This document shows, piece by piece, positions 1-8,310 of a stretch of DNA of 59,963 nucleotides (positions within the stretch are counted from its first letter, which is position 1; each line of letters opens with the position of its first letter). The notes beneath the pieces are model-generated. The model did no database searches, was not told the origin of the DNA, and saw only the letters and a program-made list of their open reading frames with translations. The translations under genes and the position numbers were made by a program. The DNA is taken from positions 1 to 59,963 of the forward strand of contig CALHXW010000228.1 of assembly GCA_938040325.1 (NCBI GenBank), given 5' to 3'. This stretch comes from an uncultured bacterium. Lineage in GTDB: Bacteria > Myxococcota_A > UBA9042 > PHBI01.

Positions 1-270
1 GTTGGCCGGTGGGTTCGTGTCGGGCTCACCAACGTCGGCGGTGGCGGTGTCGTCGGCAATGGTCGTGTCGGCAGGCTCGGCTGTGTCAGGACCGGCCGCC
101 GTGTCGTCGGACTGGACCGTGTCGTCAGCGACATCGTCGCCGCCGCTGACATCGTCGGCGACGGTGGTGTCGGCTTCGTTGCCGTCATCGCTGGCATCGT
201 CGCAGCCCATCCACCCCAAGGCTGCCGTGAGTGTGATGATAAGTGCTCGTGTCGTGACGCTTCGCTTCAA
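1..270 (-). CDS. Asp/Thr-rich lipoprotein, N-terminal part (cut by window edge)
   Basis: Reads from 270 down to the window edge, so only the first 90 residues are present. The start is TTG at 268-270: a perfect AGGAGG lies at 276-281 on this strand, 5 nt away, and an in-frame TAG just upstream rules out a longer protein. The N-terminus is MKRSVTTRALIITLTAALGW followed by MGC, a signal peptide with a likely lipidated Cys about residue 24. What follows is almost only Asp, Thr, Ala, Val and Gly in DDTVADD-like repeats, the same kind of stalk as in the lipoprotein at 9991-12702. Such stalks hold a folded domain away from the membrane; that domain lies outside the window. Function unknown. Confidence 0.75.
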   Translation of the reverse strand, partial: MKRSVTTRALIITLTAALGWMGCDDASDDGNEADTTVADDVSGGDDVADDTVQSDDTAAGPDTAEPADTTIADDTATADVGEPDTNPPAN

Positions 271-538
271 GAGGTCCTCCTAAGGTTCGGTGAAAACCTA
301 AGCAGCATTCGTGCCAAGCACGACGAATGGCTCAATAGCCTGTTTCAAATGGGCTTTATCCCGAACCAGCCAGAAACGCCAGCGCGCGACGGTTGCAGCA
401 TCGTCTTCCAAAAGCGAGACGGATGCAATCTCGCCTTACTTTTGCGCGTCGAGAGGCGGCCCGATGGTTTGGTCTCTCCGGTGGGAGCGAACACTGGGGT
501 TCGTCTTCCTGACCATCCGGGTCAGCGCTCTACAGTGT

Positions 539-550
539 GGGAAATTTCCC
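539..550. promoter_or_regulatory. 12-bp perfect palindrome, possible operator
   Basis: GGGAAATTTCCC is perfectly self-complementary and lies 58 nt upstream of the sigma-54 promoter at 608. That distance would suit an enhancer-type activator or a repressor site. This is inference from position and symmetry only; no second copy was seen. Confidence 0.3.
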
Positions 551-607
551 TACATTCGAAGGACTGCCTGCGAGTGACGGCAGCAGGCGGGCACCGGGTG
601 AACAGAC

Positions 608-624
608 TTGGCACGTGCGTTGCA
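608..624 (+). promoter_or_regulatory. Sigma-54 (RpoN) promoter for the DUF2330 gene
   Basis: TTGGCACGTGCGTTGCA matches the sigma-54 consensus TTGGCACG-N4-TTGCA at every fixed base, with the invariant GG and GC separated by 10 nt. It lies about 50 nt upstream of the ATG at 676 on the same strand, the expected place. An enhancer-binding activator would be needed; none is encoded in the window. Confidence 0.75.
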
Positions 625-675
625 AACCTATCGCGCCGACGCCGTCGTCACGAACACACAACGCTAGGACGCCCC

Positions 676-2397
676 ATGAAACACCTCCTCTCCACATCGG
701 CTGCTGCGCTAGGCTTGGCGGCCTTGCTCGCAGCCTCGACGCCCAAGCCCGCGGTCGCGTGCGGCGGCTTCTTCTGCAGTCAGGTGCCGATCGACCAGAT
801 GGGCGAGCAGATCATCTTCGGCGTCGGCGACGACGACGAGATCAGCGCCACCATCCTCATCAACTACATGGGAGAGGCCGAGGACTTTGCCTGGATCCTG
901 CCCGTGGCGTCGGAGCCCGAGCTGTCGATCGGCAGCACCGCTGCCTTCACGACCCTCGGCTGGCGCACCCAACCCCAGTTCAACCTTCAGTGGGACCAGG
1001 GCGGCGCATGCGGCGGCTGGTACCAGCGCGACCTGGCCGCCGGCTTCGATCCGTCGGCCCCCGGGGAGAACGACGACGACGGCGTGAGCGTCGTGTCGCA
1101 GCAGGATGTTGGCCCGTTCGAGACCGTTGTGCTCTCGTCCAACAACGCCAATGAGCTGGTCGACTGGCTCAACGACAACGGCTACGACCAGACCCCCGAG
1201 TCGCTGCCGCTCATCGAGCACTACGTGGATGCCGGGATGCTCTTCGTTGCGCTCAAGCTCAAGCAGAACGAGAGCGCCGGCAGCATCCAGCCCATCACGC
1301 TGAAGTTCCAAGAAGCGGATCCGTGCGTGCCGCTGGTGCTCACCAAGATCGCAGCGACGCCGGACATGCCCGTCCTCATCTACAACTTCAGCCAGACCCG
1401 CATGGTGCCCAGCAACTGGATGCACGCGCAGATCAACCAAAAGAAGATCGACTGGCTCAACTTTGGCTCCAACTACCAAGACGTCGTCAACCAAGCCGTT
1501 GACGAGGCGCGCGGCCATGCGTTCGTCACCGAGTACGCCGGCACCTCATCGATGATGGAAGAGACCCTCTACCGCCAGGGCCAGTACGACCTCGACGCGC
1601 TCGTGACCATCTTCAATCCAGCGGAGTTCACCCAGCAGCTGCTAAGCCAGGGCTTCCCGCGCGACTCAACGATGCAGGGCCTGCTGCGCAAGCACATCCC
1701 GATGCCGGAGTCCCTCGTTGAGCAGGGCATCGAAGAGCGCGACTTCTACAACAACCTCGAGTCCTACACCTCCGCCCTGCAGGGGCAAGAGTTCGACCCG
1801 GCCGCCTTCGTCGCCGACCTTGAGGAGCGCGTCATCACGCCGCTGCGTGAGATGCAAGAGATGTGGGACAGCCGTCCGTACCTGTCGCGGCTCTACACGA
1901 CCGTGTCGCCCAACGAGATGACGCGCGACCCGGTCTTCGTTGAGAACCCCGACCTACCCGACGTGTCCAACATCCACACGGCCACGGCGTCAGCGGTCTG
2001 CGACGATGACAACCCCGACACCATCGAGGAGCTGACCATCACCCTCGAAGACGGCACGGTCTTCGTGCTCAACGACGTCTCCCCGTGGGGCGGCGACTTC
2101 AGCGATCCCGCTCCCACCGAGCCCGCCGCCAAGGTCATCGAGCTCATCGGGCGCACCGGCGCACCGGTCGTCGTGAGCCCCGACAACGTCACAGCCGTCG
2201 ACACGCTCCTCGACTCGCGTTCGCCCGAGTCGGTGCTCGCGAGCCTCGAGAGCGGTGTCATCACCGGCCCCGGCGTGACGCAACCCGACGGCACCGGCAT
2301 CGACGACGGCTGCCAGGGCGGCTCCAGCGGCCTGCCGGCAACCCTCGTGCTCGGCGGCATCGCGCTGCTCGCGCTTCGCCGCCGCGACGTCGCCTAG
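676..2397 (+). CDS. DUF2330 domain protein with MYXO-CTERM tail
   Basis: A 573-aa exported protein. The ATG at 676 follows a TAGGA-type ribosome site and opens a signal peptide (MKHLLSTSAAALGLAALLAA) ending near residue 28. The mature protein begins ACGGFFCSQVPIDQMGEQII, the hallmark start of DUF2330 proteins, with two conserved Cys, followed by the EDFAWILPV motif. The C-terminus has a Cys/Gly patch, a hydrophobic segment (PATLVLGGIALLAL) and Arg-Arg-Arg, a MYXO-CTERM sorting tail, so the protein is probably processed and anchored at the cell surface. Upstream in-frame sequence to 349 is open but lacks a ribosome site. The sigma-54 promoter at 608-624 and the hairpin at 2419-2444 make it a single-gene unit. 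The biochemical role of DUF2330 is not known. Confidence 0.88.
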   Translation: MKHLLSTSAAALGLAALLAASTPKPAVACGGFFCSQVPIDQMGEQIIFGVGDDDEISATILINYMGEAEDFAWILPVASEPELSIGSTAAFTTLGWRTQPQFNLQWDQGGACGGWYQRDLAAGFDPSAPGENDDDGVSVVSQQDVGPFETVVLSSNNANELVDWLNDNGYDQTPESLPLIEHYVDAGMLFVALKLKQNESAGSIQPITLKFQEADPCVPLVLTKIAATPDMPVLIYNFSQTRMVPSNWMHAQINQKKIDWLNFGSNYQDVVNQAVDEARGHAFVTEYAGTSSMMEETLYRQGQYDLDALVTIFNPAEFTQQLLSQGFPRDSTMQGLLRKHIPMPESLVEQGIEERDFYNNLESYTSALQGQEFDPAAFVADLEERVITPLREMQEMWDSRPYLSRLYTTVSPNEMTRDPVFVENPDLPDVSNIHTATASAVCDDDNPDTIEELTITLEDGTVFVLNDVSPWGGDFSDPAPTEPAAKVIELIGRTGAPVVVSPDNVTAVDTLLDSRSPESVLASLESGVITGPGVTQPDGTGIDDGCQGGSSGLPATLVLGGIALLALRRRDVA

Positions 2398-2418
2398 CCC
2401 GGCACGTCGCCTCCAACA

Positions 2419-2444
2419 CGAAGGCCGCCCTTGGGCGGCCTTCG
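2419..2444. terminator. Bidirectional intrinsic terminator hairpin
   Basis: CGAAGGCCGCCC (2419-2430) pairs perfectly with GGGCGGCCTTCG (2433-2444): a 12-bp stem over a 2-nt gap (effectively a CTTG tetraloop). It lies between two convergent genes, 22 nt after the DUF2330 stop and 23 nt before the stop of the protease gene, so it can serve both. The T-tract is weak (TTCGTTAT on the plus strand). Confidence 0.75.
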
Positions 2445-2466
2445 TTCGTTATCCCGAGCAGCGTAA

Positions 2467-5034
2467 CTAGCGACAGACCTTGAAGCCTAACTGCTTGTCC
2501 CGGCGGCACTGGTTGCTGCAGCAGCTCGCGTTGCTGCTACACGGTGAGCCAACCTCCCCGCACTGGCACGCAGCCACACCATCGCAGTCGGAGTCGCCGC
2601 AGTCAGCCGTGCCGTCGCAGTCGTTGTCGACACCGTCACCGCACGCGCCTGCCTCGTTGCTGGGCGGTGCACCGCAGTCTCCAGCACAGCTGCAGACCGT
2701 CTCGTTGCCGTTGCAGACGCCGTCGCCACACGCCGGGGCGGCACCACAGTCAAGCGGACAGTTCACGGACGACTCCGTCCCCTCACAGGTCAGGTCGCCA
2801 CAGCAGCTCGAAGCGGCAGGCGTCTCCGTGCACTGCGACCCGCCGTCACCACAGCGAGCGTCGCTACAACCAACAGCGCTCGGGCCTCCACCGCAGCAGT
2901 AGCGTGTCGACGGTTTGCCGTTGAGCTTGCCGTTGCAGTCAGCTGCGCATGTTGTGCAGTCCTCACCATTCGCTGCTTCACAAACGCCGTTGCCGCAGGT
3001 CGCTCCGGCACCCGAGGCACAGTCGGCAGGACAGCTCGTGCAGTCCTCACCCGCCGCGCACACCCCGTCGCCACAGTCATCGCAGTCAGGATCCTGAGCG
3101 CTTGTGCAACCCGCCGCGCAGCAGCCGTCTGCGGCGCCACATGCCGGAGCACTGCCCGCCTGACAGCCACTGGCCGCATCGCAGGTCTCAATGCCGTTGC
3201 ACACGTCGCCATCGTCGCAGCTCAGAGGCGTCCCTGCCCCGCAGCCAGTCGCGGCGTCGCAGGTTTCCGCGCCATTGCAGGCGTTGCCATCGTCGCAGCT
3301 CAGGGGCGTGCCTGGCTCGCAGCCGCTGGCCGCGTCGCAGGTCTCGGAGCCGTTGCACACGTCGCCATCGTCGCAGCTCAGCGGCGTCCCTGCCCCGCAG
3401 CCAGTGGCGGCGTCGCAGGTTTCCGCGCCATTGCAGGCGTTGCCATCGCCGCAGCTCAGGGGCGTGCCTGGCTGGCAGCCGCTGGCCGCATCGCAGGTCT
3501 CGGTGCCGTTGCATACGTCGCCATCGTCGCACTCCGCATCGCTTGTGCATCCGGTGTCCGGACAGGCATCGCCGACGCCGTCAGCATCGCTGTCGGCCTG
3601 GTCGGTGTTGGCGATCGTTGGACAGTTGTCGATGGCATCATGAACGTCGTCACCATCGCTGTCGGCGCACTCGCCGCCGTCTTCGATCACCGCTTGGGCG
3701 CCTCCCGCAGGGCTGTGGAACGCAGCACACTGATCGGGCGTCATGAGGTCATTGCTGCCGGTGGACGCGCCGTACATGATGCTGCGCGAGTCGGCGACAT
3801 GGTTGAGGCCTGTGTTGTGGCCGTACTCGTGAGCCCAAACAATGCCCTCGCTCGACGGGTTGGAAAGGCGAATCACTGCCGCCCCCTCCCCACCGACGTA
3901 GGCGCAACCTACCGTGTTCGTGGTCGGTCCTCCGCAGTCGTTGATCAAGCGAACGACTTTGAAGCGGCTGACACTGTCTTGGAGCACCGCGGTGAGCTCT
4001 GAGTTGTCGTCGATGACGTCGAGGCCGTCGTTAGCGGCACCGAACGTGAGCTGCTCGCTGGCACGCAACAACGTGACGCAGCAGGTTGTGTCATCGGCGT
4101 GGTCTCCCCGCCCAATCCGAAGGGAGGCGTCGCTAAGGATGGTATCAAGCCGAGCATTGTCCATGGGGTTGGCGACGTCCGGGTGGTTGGCGTACGTGAG
4201 CAACGTATCGGAGACGATGGCGCTCGGGTCCGCCAACGATGCGCTCGCGACCTCGGCGGCAAGATCCACGTCGTCGCCCAACGCGCCATCAACCGTCGTC
4301 GCGCTGGCAAGCGGCTTGTCTCGCCGGATCTTGAGCTGGTCGAAGCGGAGCTGCGCTTGAACAACAGAGGGCGCTGGCACAGGTCGGTTGGCGATAGGGA
4401 CAACCCGTCCTGCCGCAATGTCGTTAAGCCGTGCCAGTGCCTCGGGGGCTCCGGAGTTCGCAAGCCCGACCAGCGACATATTGACTAAGTCATCGAGGGT
4501 TCGCTGGGGTGTCGCGCTGAACGCGGCGGCCCGCGCAAAGAGCTCGGCGCTGCCGTGGTGCGCCGTCGCGTCCATCAAGAGGTCGAGCGCCGCGACTTCA
4601 CCGCGCGCGGCGGCGAGTCCAAGTGCCTGCGGTACCAAGAGCAACGCGCGTTCGTCCTCCGGCGAATCAACCCCGACCAGTGGCGCTTCGAGGTACTCCG
4701 CAAGGTCGGCAACCGTCGTGTCGTCGGCTAGATAGCCCAGCATGGCAACGACGTTGTCTCGTCGTGGAAACGACGGGTCGAAGAGCAGGTCGCGCAGGTG
4801 CGGTACGCCTTCCGGGCCGATGAGTCGCTCCGCCAGCTTCTCGGTCATGCCATGCACGTAGATCCCAAGCGCTGCACGGCGCACCGACAGGGCGCCGGAC
4901 TCCACGCTCGCCTCGCTGGCGACGGGCGCGGCGACGGGTTCATCGGACTCAACGCCAGGCTGCTCGGCACAGCTCATCGTCAGGGTGCTCGCCGCTACAA
5001 AAGCGCCGAGCCAAAGAGCTCTCGTGATCTTCAT
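2467..5034 (-). CDS. Metzincin-like metalloprotease lipoprotein with Cys-rich repeats
   Basis: An 855-aa exported protein. The chosen ATG at 5034 follows GGGGAG with good spacing and begins a signal peptide ending in a lipobox (LTMSC, Cys 22); ten more in-frame codons upstream lack these features. Residues about 60-250 are Ala/Leu-rich helical repeats. At residues 402-412 lies HEYGHNTGLNH, the HExxHxxGxxH zinc site of metzincin peptidases, followed by SIMYG, a likely Met-turn. Next comes a thrombospondin type 3-like Asp-rich calcium segment (DSDGDDVHDAIDNC), then five 26-residue units of the type CDDGDVCNGTETCDAASGC, then further Cys-rich modules to the end. Probably a surface protease whose Cys-rich tail binds calcium or a target. 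The substrate cannot be inferred. Confidence 0.82.
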   Translation of the reverse strand: MKITRALWLGAFVAASTLTMSCAEQPGVESDEPVAAPVASEASVESGALSVRRAALGIYVHGMTEKLAERLIGPEGVPHLRDLLFDPSFPRRDNVVAMLGYLADDTTVADLAEYLEAPLVGVDSPEDERALLLVPQALGLAAARGEVAALDLLMDATAHHGSAELFARAAAFSATPQRTLDDLVNMSLVGLANSGAPEALARLNDIAAGRVVPIANRPVPAPSVVQAQLRFDQLKIRRDKPLASATTVDGALGDDVDLAAEVASASLADPSAIVSDTLLTYANHPDVANPMDNARLDTILSDASLRIGRGDHADDTTCCVTLLRASEQLTFGAANDGLDVIDDNSELTAVLQDSVSRFKVVRLINDCGGPTTNTVGCAYVGGEGAAVIRLSNPSSEGIVWAHEYGHNTGLNHVADSRSIMYGASTGSNDLMTPDQCAAFHSPAGGAQAVIEDGGECADSDGDDVHDAIDNCPTIANTDQADSDADGVGDACPDTGCTSDAECDDGDVCNGTETCDAASGCQPGTPLSCGDGNACNGAETCDAATGCGAGTPLSCDDGDVCNGSETCDAASGCEPGTPLSCDDGNACNGAETCDAATGCGAGTPLSCDDGDVCNGIETCDAASGCQAGSAPACGAADGCCAAGCTSAQDPDCDDCGDGVCAAGEDCTSCPADCASGAGATCGNGVCEAANGEDCTTCAADCNGKLNGKPSTRYCCGGGPSAVGCSDARCGDGGSQCTETPAASSCCGDLTCEGTESSVNCPLDCGAAPACGDGVCNGNETVCSCAGDCGAPPSNEAGACGDGVDNDCDGTADCGDSDCDGVAACQCGEVGSPCSSNASCCSNQCRRDKQLGFKVCR
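3150..3535 (-). repeat. 78-bp coding tandem repeats (5 units) in the protease gene
   Basis: Five copies of a 26-codon unit (CDDGxxCNGxETCDAxxGCxxGTPLS). Units alternate between DVCNG...AASGC and NACNG...AATGC versions, so the array is really a 52-codon (156-bp) pair repeated, showing recent expansion in two-unit steps. Confidence 0.8.
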
Positions 5035-5469
5035 TCCGTTCTCCCCACCATCATCAGACGCCAAAAAAGCGATCCATCACGAGAATACACGGATACTCGC
5101 ATCGAGCCAGCGAAAACGCGTCCGGAAACAACCCCAGCACAAGCAATATGGGCCCAGAGCGTCCAGTCCGCAGCGATAGAGTTGCGACGACACCGGACAC
5201 AAAGACGATCACCGACGCTCGCAAGAATACACACTCAAGCCGCAGGCGAGCCGAACCGCGCGCACCACCGACTAGCTCAGAATACACTCGAGTGTGCAAT
5301 GCGTGCACCGTACGCCGTCAAGCCCTTGTTTTTGATGAGCATGGGCCGTATCCCATTCTTCGGCCGCTGCCGGTTTCAGGGGAACGATGGATTTTTTGAG
5401 TATTCAAACCCAGGAACCGTCCTAGGGTCGACGGTCTCTGCGGGGACCCCGTTCAACAAAGGAGCTATG
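5035..5469. other. Divergent intergenic region with AGAATACAC repeats
   Basis: 435 bp between the protease gene (minus) and the Lys/Ala-rich gene (plus). AGAATACAC occurs three times on the plus strand, at 5082-5090, 5224-5232 and 5279-5287; the last overlaps a perfect 12-bp palindrome ACACTCGAGTGT at 5284-5295. Near 5411 GGAACC, followed about 16 nt later by GTCTCT, resembles an ECF-type promoter for the downstream operon. No convincing gene is present. Confidence 0.5.
5284..5295. promoter_or_regulatory. Palindrome ACACTCGAGTGT, possible operator
   Basis: Perfect 12-bp palindrome overlapping the third AGAATACAC copy. The second copy reads AGAATACACACTC, a degenerate half of the same site. 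The set looks like operator sites for one regulator; the regulator is not identifiable. Confidence 0.35.
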
Positions 5470-6063
5470 ATGAAAACGACAACTTGGATTCGTGCTGCGT
5501 TCTGCGCGCTAGCACTCGGATCATTCACCCTGGCCGGCGCAGGCACCGGGTTCGCGGGGCCGCCAGACAAAGCCGCAAAGTCGGCGGCGAAAGCTGCCAA
5601 GAAGGCTGATAAGGACGCGCGAAAGGCTGCGAAGAAGGCCGACAAGGCAGCTGACAAGGCTGAGAAAGCCGCGGAAAAGGGCGCGAAACACGCCGACAAG
5701 GCGGCGAAAAAGGCCGACAAGGCAGCCGCCAAAGCCGACAAGGCAGCCGATAAAGCCCGGTACAAGGCTGACAAGCTGGCTCGAAAGGCCAACCGCAAGG
5801 GAGACAAGGCAGAGCGCAAGCGACTCAAGGAGGCAGCCCGCGGCAAGGCAACCAAGAGTGACAAAGCCGCGCGCAAGCTCGCCAAAGAAAACCGCAAGCA
5901 CGCCAAGCGCGTGGCAAAGATCGAGCGGCTGGCCGAGATCGCTGAGCGCACCGGCAACGACAAGCTAGCCGCCAAGGTCGGCATGTTGCTTGAGAAGGAA
6001 GACCGACGGCACAACAAAAAGCTCACAAAGATCGCCGATGGCGCGAGCGGTGACGAGTCGTGA
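5470..6063 (+). CDS. Secreted Lys/Ala-rich (KADKAAKKADK-type) protein
   Basis: 197 aa. Two ATGs adjoin (5467, 5470); AGGAG at 5460-5464 favours the second. Residues 1-30 form a signal peptide ending near GTGFAG. The rest is a highly charged helical chain of KAADKAxKKADK units up to about residue 120, then a less repetitive Lys/Arg/Glu-rich part (ERLAEIAERTGNDKLAAKVG). Overall it looks like a long basic alpha-helix or coiled coil in the periplasm, histone-H1-like in composition but with an export signal. It starts a three-gene operon with overlapping stop/start codons. Possible roles are binding polyanions (LPS, nucleic acid, peptidoglycan) or acting as a periplasmic spacer; this is inference. 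Confidence 0.75.
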   Translation: MKTTTWIRAAFCALALGSFTLAGAGTGFAGPPDKAAKSAAKAAKKADKDARKAAKKADKAADKAEKAAEKGAKHADKAAKKADKAAAKADKAADKARYKADKLARKANRKGDKAERKRLKEAARGKATKSDKAARKLAKENRKHAKRVAKIERLAEIAERTGNDKLAAKVGMLLEKEDRRHNKKLTKIADGASGDES

Positions 6064-6284
6064 GCGCGCGCAACGGTCTTGCTGCGGCGGCTGGAGTGCT
6101 CGCGATGACGTTGTGCGGCTCGTTAGGGGCGGCATGCGGCAGTACGAGTGTGGTCGAGACGACCGAGCCCAGCGAAGGCGACCGCGCCGAGTATCGCCAG
6201 CAAGCAGCTGACGAGATCAACGATGTAAACGCGTTGGACAAGAGCTCGGAGCTCGAGCGCGAGATCGACTCGGACGACGAATGA
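6060..6284 (+). CDS. Small acidic lipoprotein
   Basis: 74 aa, starting with GTG at 6060 that overlaps the previous stop (GTGA). The signal peptide ends in a lipobox LGAAC, giving a lipidated Cys about residue 26. The mature part is about 49 residues, acidic and hydrophilic (ending EREIDSDDE). No domain recognised. The start of the next gene overlaps its stop by ATGA, so translation is coupled. The acidic lipoprotein beside a strongly basic partner (5470-6063) suggests the two may interact; inference only. Confidence 0.65.
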   Translation: MSARNGLAAAAGVLAMTLCGSLGAACGSTSVVETTEPSEGDRAEYRQQAADEINDVNALDKSSELEREIDSDDE

Positions 6285-7042
6285 GTCGGTATCGGCTGTA
6301 TGTTCGTGGGGCCGTGGCCACTCTGATGGTCACGGCCGTCCTTTCCGGCCCAGCAGTTGCGGGCGTACCGGACGGCGAGGCTGACGGCATGGAGCTCGGC
6401 GGCTCGGTGATGACGGGCGTCACGTCGACCTACGTGTTTCAAGGCAAAAACCAAGGCAACGGCGTCTTTGCACCGACGTCGGTCACAGGTCTTCGCTTAA
6501 CGCTCGACCGCCTCGGTCCCGGCGAGCTGAGCGCGGGGCTGTCGTTGCTCGCGCCGATCCACAACGACAGCGCGGCTCTCGAGGTACATCCCTCTGTAGG
6601 TTACGAGCTTCCGATTGGGATTGCCGAGCTCGACGTCGACTACGCCGCCCGCATCAGAACGGACGCGAGCGAGTCAACGAACCACTACCTCGATGTTGAG
6701 GTCACGTTTGGCGAGGACTGGGTCGTTGAGCCAAGCGTTGGGCTCACGTGGGACCTCTCGGGAAGCGAGTCGCTTTACGTCTTTGGTCAGCTGGCGTCGT
6801 CGGGCCTGATCGGCTCGCAGGATGTGCTGGGTGGGTCACTCAAGGCCGGAGCTCGACTCGACGATGGAAGCATCGCGCTCGCCGAGGTCACGCTCCAACT
6901 CAACTGGACCCATCTCTTCGGCGCCGGCTGGTTTACGTTCACGAGTCTTGGTGCGTCTTACAGTGGCGATGTGACAGACAAAAAGCAGAGCCTGTCCGAC
7001 ATCACACCGATCGCCGCCGTCCACATTGGGTACTTGTTCTAG
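6281..7042 (+). CDS. Outer-membrane beta-barrel protein
   Basis: 253 aa, ATG at 6281 within the ATGA overlap. The N-terminus has Arg residues then a hydrophobic stretch ending near GPAVAG, a signal peptide. The mature chain alternates polar and hydrophobic residues in amphipathic beta strands and ends in GYLF, the C-terminal aromatic signature of barrels inserted by BAM. The early segment TSTYVFQGKNQ resembles the strand-turn of the TIGR02001 family (usual form SDYxFRGxSQ), but the match is partial. The TAG stop overlaps the first two bases of the inverted-repeat element at 7041. Likely role: a porin-like or structural partner of the two upstream gene products. Confidence 0.72.
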   Translation: MSRYRLYVRGAVATLMVTAVLSGPAVAGVPDGEADGMELGGSVMTGVTSTYVFQGKNQGNGVFAPTSVTGLRLTLDRLGPGELSAGLSLLAPIHNDSAALEVHPSVGYELPIGIAELDVDYAARIRTDASESTNHYLDVEVTFGEDWVVEPSVGLTWDLSGSESLYVFGQLASSGLIGSQDVLGGSLKAGARLDDGSIALAEVTLQLNWTHLFGAGWFTFTSLGASYSGDVTDKKQSLSDITPIAAVHIGYLF

Positions 7043-7192
7043 CACCGATCAGGTCGATTGCATCCGGACTGCAAGGACTTGCGTTGGCCACCAGGGCGCG
7101 ACGAGGCAGCTTATCGGGATAAGTGACCGAGGAGCAACGACGGTGGCTGACGCAAGTCCGCAGCAAGGCGGGTGCAATCGACCTGATCGGTG
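7041..7192. mobile_element. 152-bp fold-back (MITE-like) element with 22-bp perfect terminal repeats
   Basis: The ends, 7041-7062 and 7171-7192, are perfect 22-bp inverted repeats (AGCACCGATCAGGTCGATTG plus CA). A second matching pair, GGACTTGCGT at 7075-7084 and ACGCAAGTCC at 7150-7159, lies inside, and CTTATC/GATAAG form a tight central hairpin. The whole can fold into one long stem. It sits between convergent genes and codes for nothing. It could be a non-autonomous transposable element or a large RNA hairpin; no target duplication is visible. Confidence 0.65.
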
Positions 7193-7283
7193 CTCCAGCA
7201 CTGTTGCCGGGAAATGCGGTTTTCAGGGACGCGCGTGGAGCAGCTGCGTGAGCTACGCAGCGCGTTGCGTGCGTTGCGCTTCC

Positions 7284-8225
7284 TCAGCGCTTGACCTTGT
7301 TGATCGTGACCGCCTTCTGCACGCATGGCAGCGACAGCTCACCCAGCGAGCCCACGTCGCCCTTTGGCCCCATCGCGGCCTTTGCCGCACTCGCGAGGTC
7401 CTCGTGGGTCAGCGGCTGCTTGCAGAACACCGTCACGAACCTCTCCGGGCCGAGGGTATCATCGAGCACAATGCTGCCGGGAAACACGTAGTCCTTGCTG
7501 TCTTCGAGGCGCGCGAGGGTGCCTGACTCGGGCTCATAGACGCTGATGACGCCTGCGCTGTCGAGGCCGACGACGCCGACGTAGGCCGGTCCTTGATGGC
7601 TCACGCGGAAGCGAACCGCGTCGTTCGGGTAGAGGTTTTCACCGTCGAGCACCAGCGACACGTCGGCGCCAGCCTGACGCTTGACCACCAGCTCGAAGTT
7701 CTCTCCGCCCTTGATGCGCGTGCCGGGGTCGACGACGGGACCTGGCTCCCCGCCTCCGAGCTGCGTCATCAACAAGATCGCGGCCGCAAGCGCGATGGCA
7801 CCGCCGATGGCCGGGCCGACCCAGCGGCGCCGGATCGGCGTTGGGGCCGTCGCGACAGGCACGCCAGAGACGTCGGCGGTGCTTGGCGCTTCGGCAACAG
7901 GAACGCCGGAGATGTCGGCGGTGCTTGGCGCTTCGGCAACAGGAACGCCCGAGACGTCGGCGACCTCGGCCGCAGCGTCCTCGCGGATCGCCTTGAGAGC
8001 TCGCGCGACGCCGAGCTCATCGGCGGCATGGGCTTCGACATCGGCCTGCATGCCATCGACGTACGCACGCGCCGCGGGGTCGTTCGCCAGCGCCTGCTCG
8101 ACAGCTGCCAGCTCGTCGTCGGTGAGCGTCTCGCCCACCAGGAAGCGGTCGAGCAGCAGGTTGCTGACGCCCTCGTCACCATCGCGACGTCGTGCCTGGT
8201 CGAGCGGAATGAGAGAATCCGTCAT
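7284..8225 (-). CDS. Anti-sigma-like membrane protein with C-terminal DUF4384-like domain
   Basis: 313 aa. ATG at 8225 opens MTDSLIPLDQ; in-frame sequence up to 8303 is open but has no ribosome site. Residues about 20-75 are a cytoplasmic helical region (LLDRFLVGETLTDDELAAVE), comparable to anti-sigma N-termini but without the zinc CxxC. Three near-identical 14-residue units (DVSGVPVAEAPSTA) follow. One membrane segment (WVGPAIGGAIALAAAILLM) precedes an outer domain with YPNDAVRFRVS, AGVISVYEPESG and FVTVFCKQPL, which resembles DUF4384 and is clearly related to the protein at 17929-18744. It lies 85 bp downstream of an ECF sigma gene on the same strand. Likely role: membrane anti-sigma factor sensing an envelope signal. 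Confidence 0.7.
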   Translation of the reverse strand: MTDSLIPLDQARRRDGDEGVSNLLLDRFLVGETLTDDELAAVEQALANDPAARAYVDGMQADVEAHAADELGVARALKAIREDAAAEVADVSGVPVAEAPSTADISGVPVAEAPSTADVSGVPVATAPTPIRRRWVGPAIGGAIALAAAILLMTQLGGGEPGPVVDPGTRIKGGENFELVVKRQAGADVSLVLDGENLYPNDAVRFRVSHQGPAYVGVVGLDSAGVISVYEPESGTLARLEDSKDYVFPGSIVLDDTLGPERFVTVFCKQPLTHEDLASAAKAAMGPKGDVGSLGELSLPCVQKAVTINKVKR

Positions 8226-8310
8226 TGGGGCGCTCGCTGGTTGAAGTGAGGCGGCACAGCGGGGTGCCGAAGGTTGGACGAGCCAAGACAAACAACAGGG
8301 CAATCGGTCG

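Larger units (their letters stand above)
271..675. other. Divergent intergenic region, 405 bp
   Basis: Separates the lipoprotein on the minus strand from the DUF2330 gene on the plus strand. It holds the AGGAGG site of the former, a perfect 12-bp palindrome GGGAAATTTCCC at 539-550, and a consensus-like sigma-54 promoter at 608-624. Short open frames here lack a convincing start or ribosome site. Confidence 0.6.
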
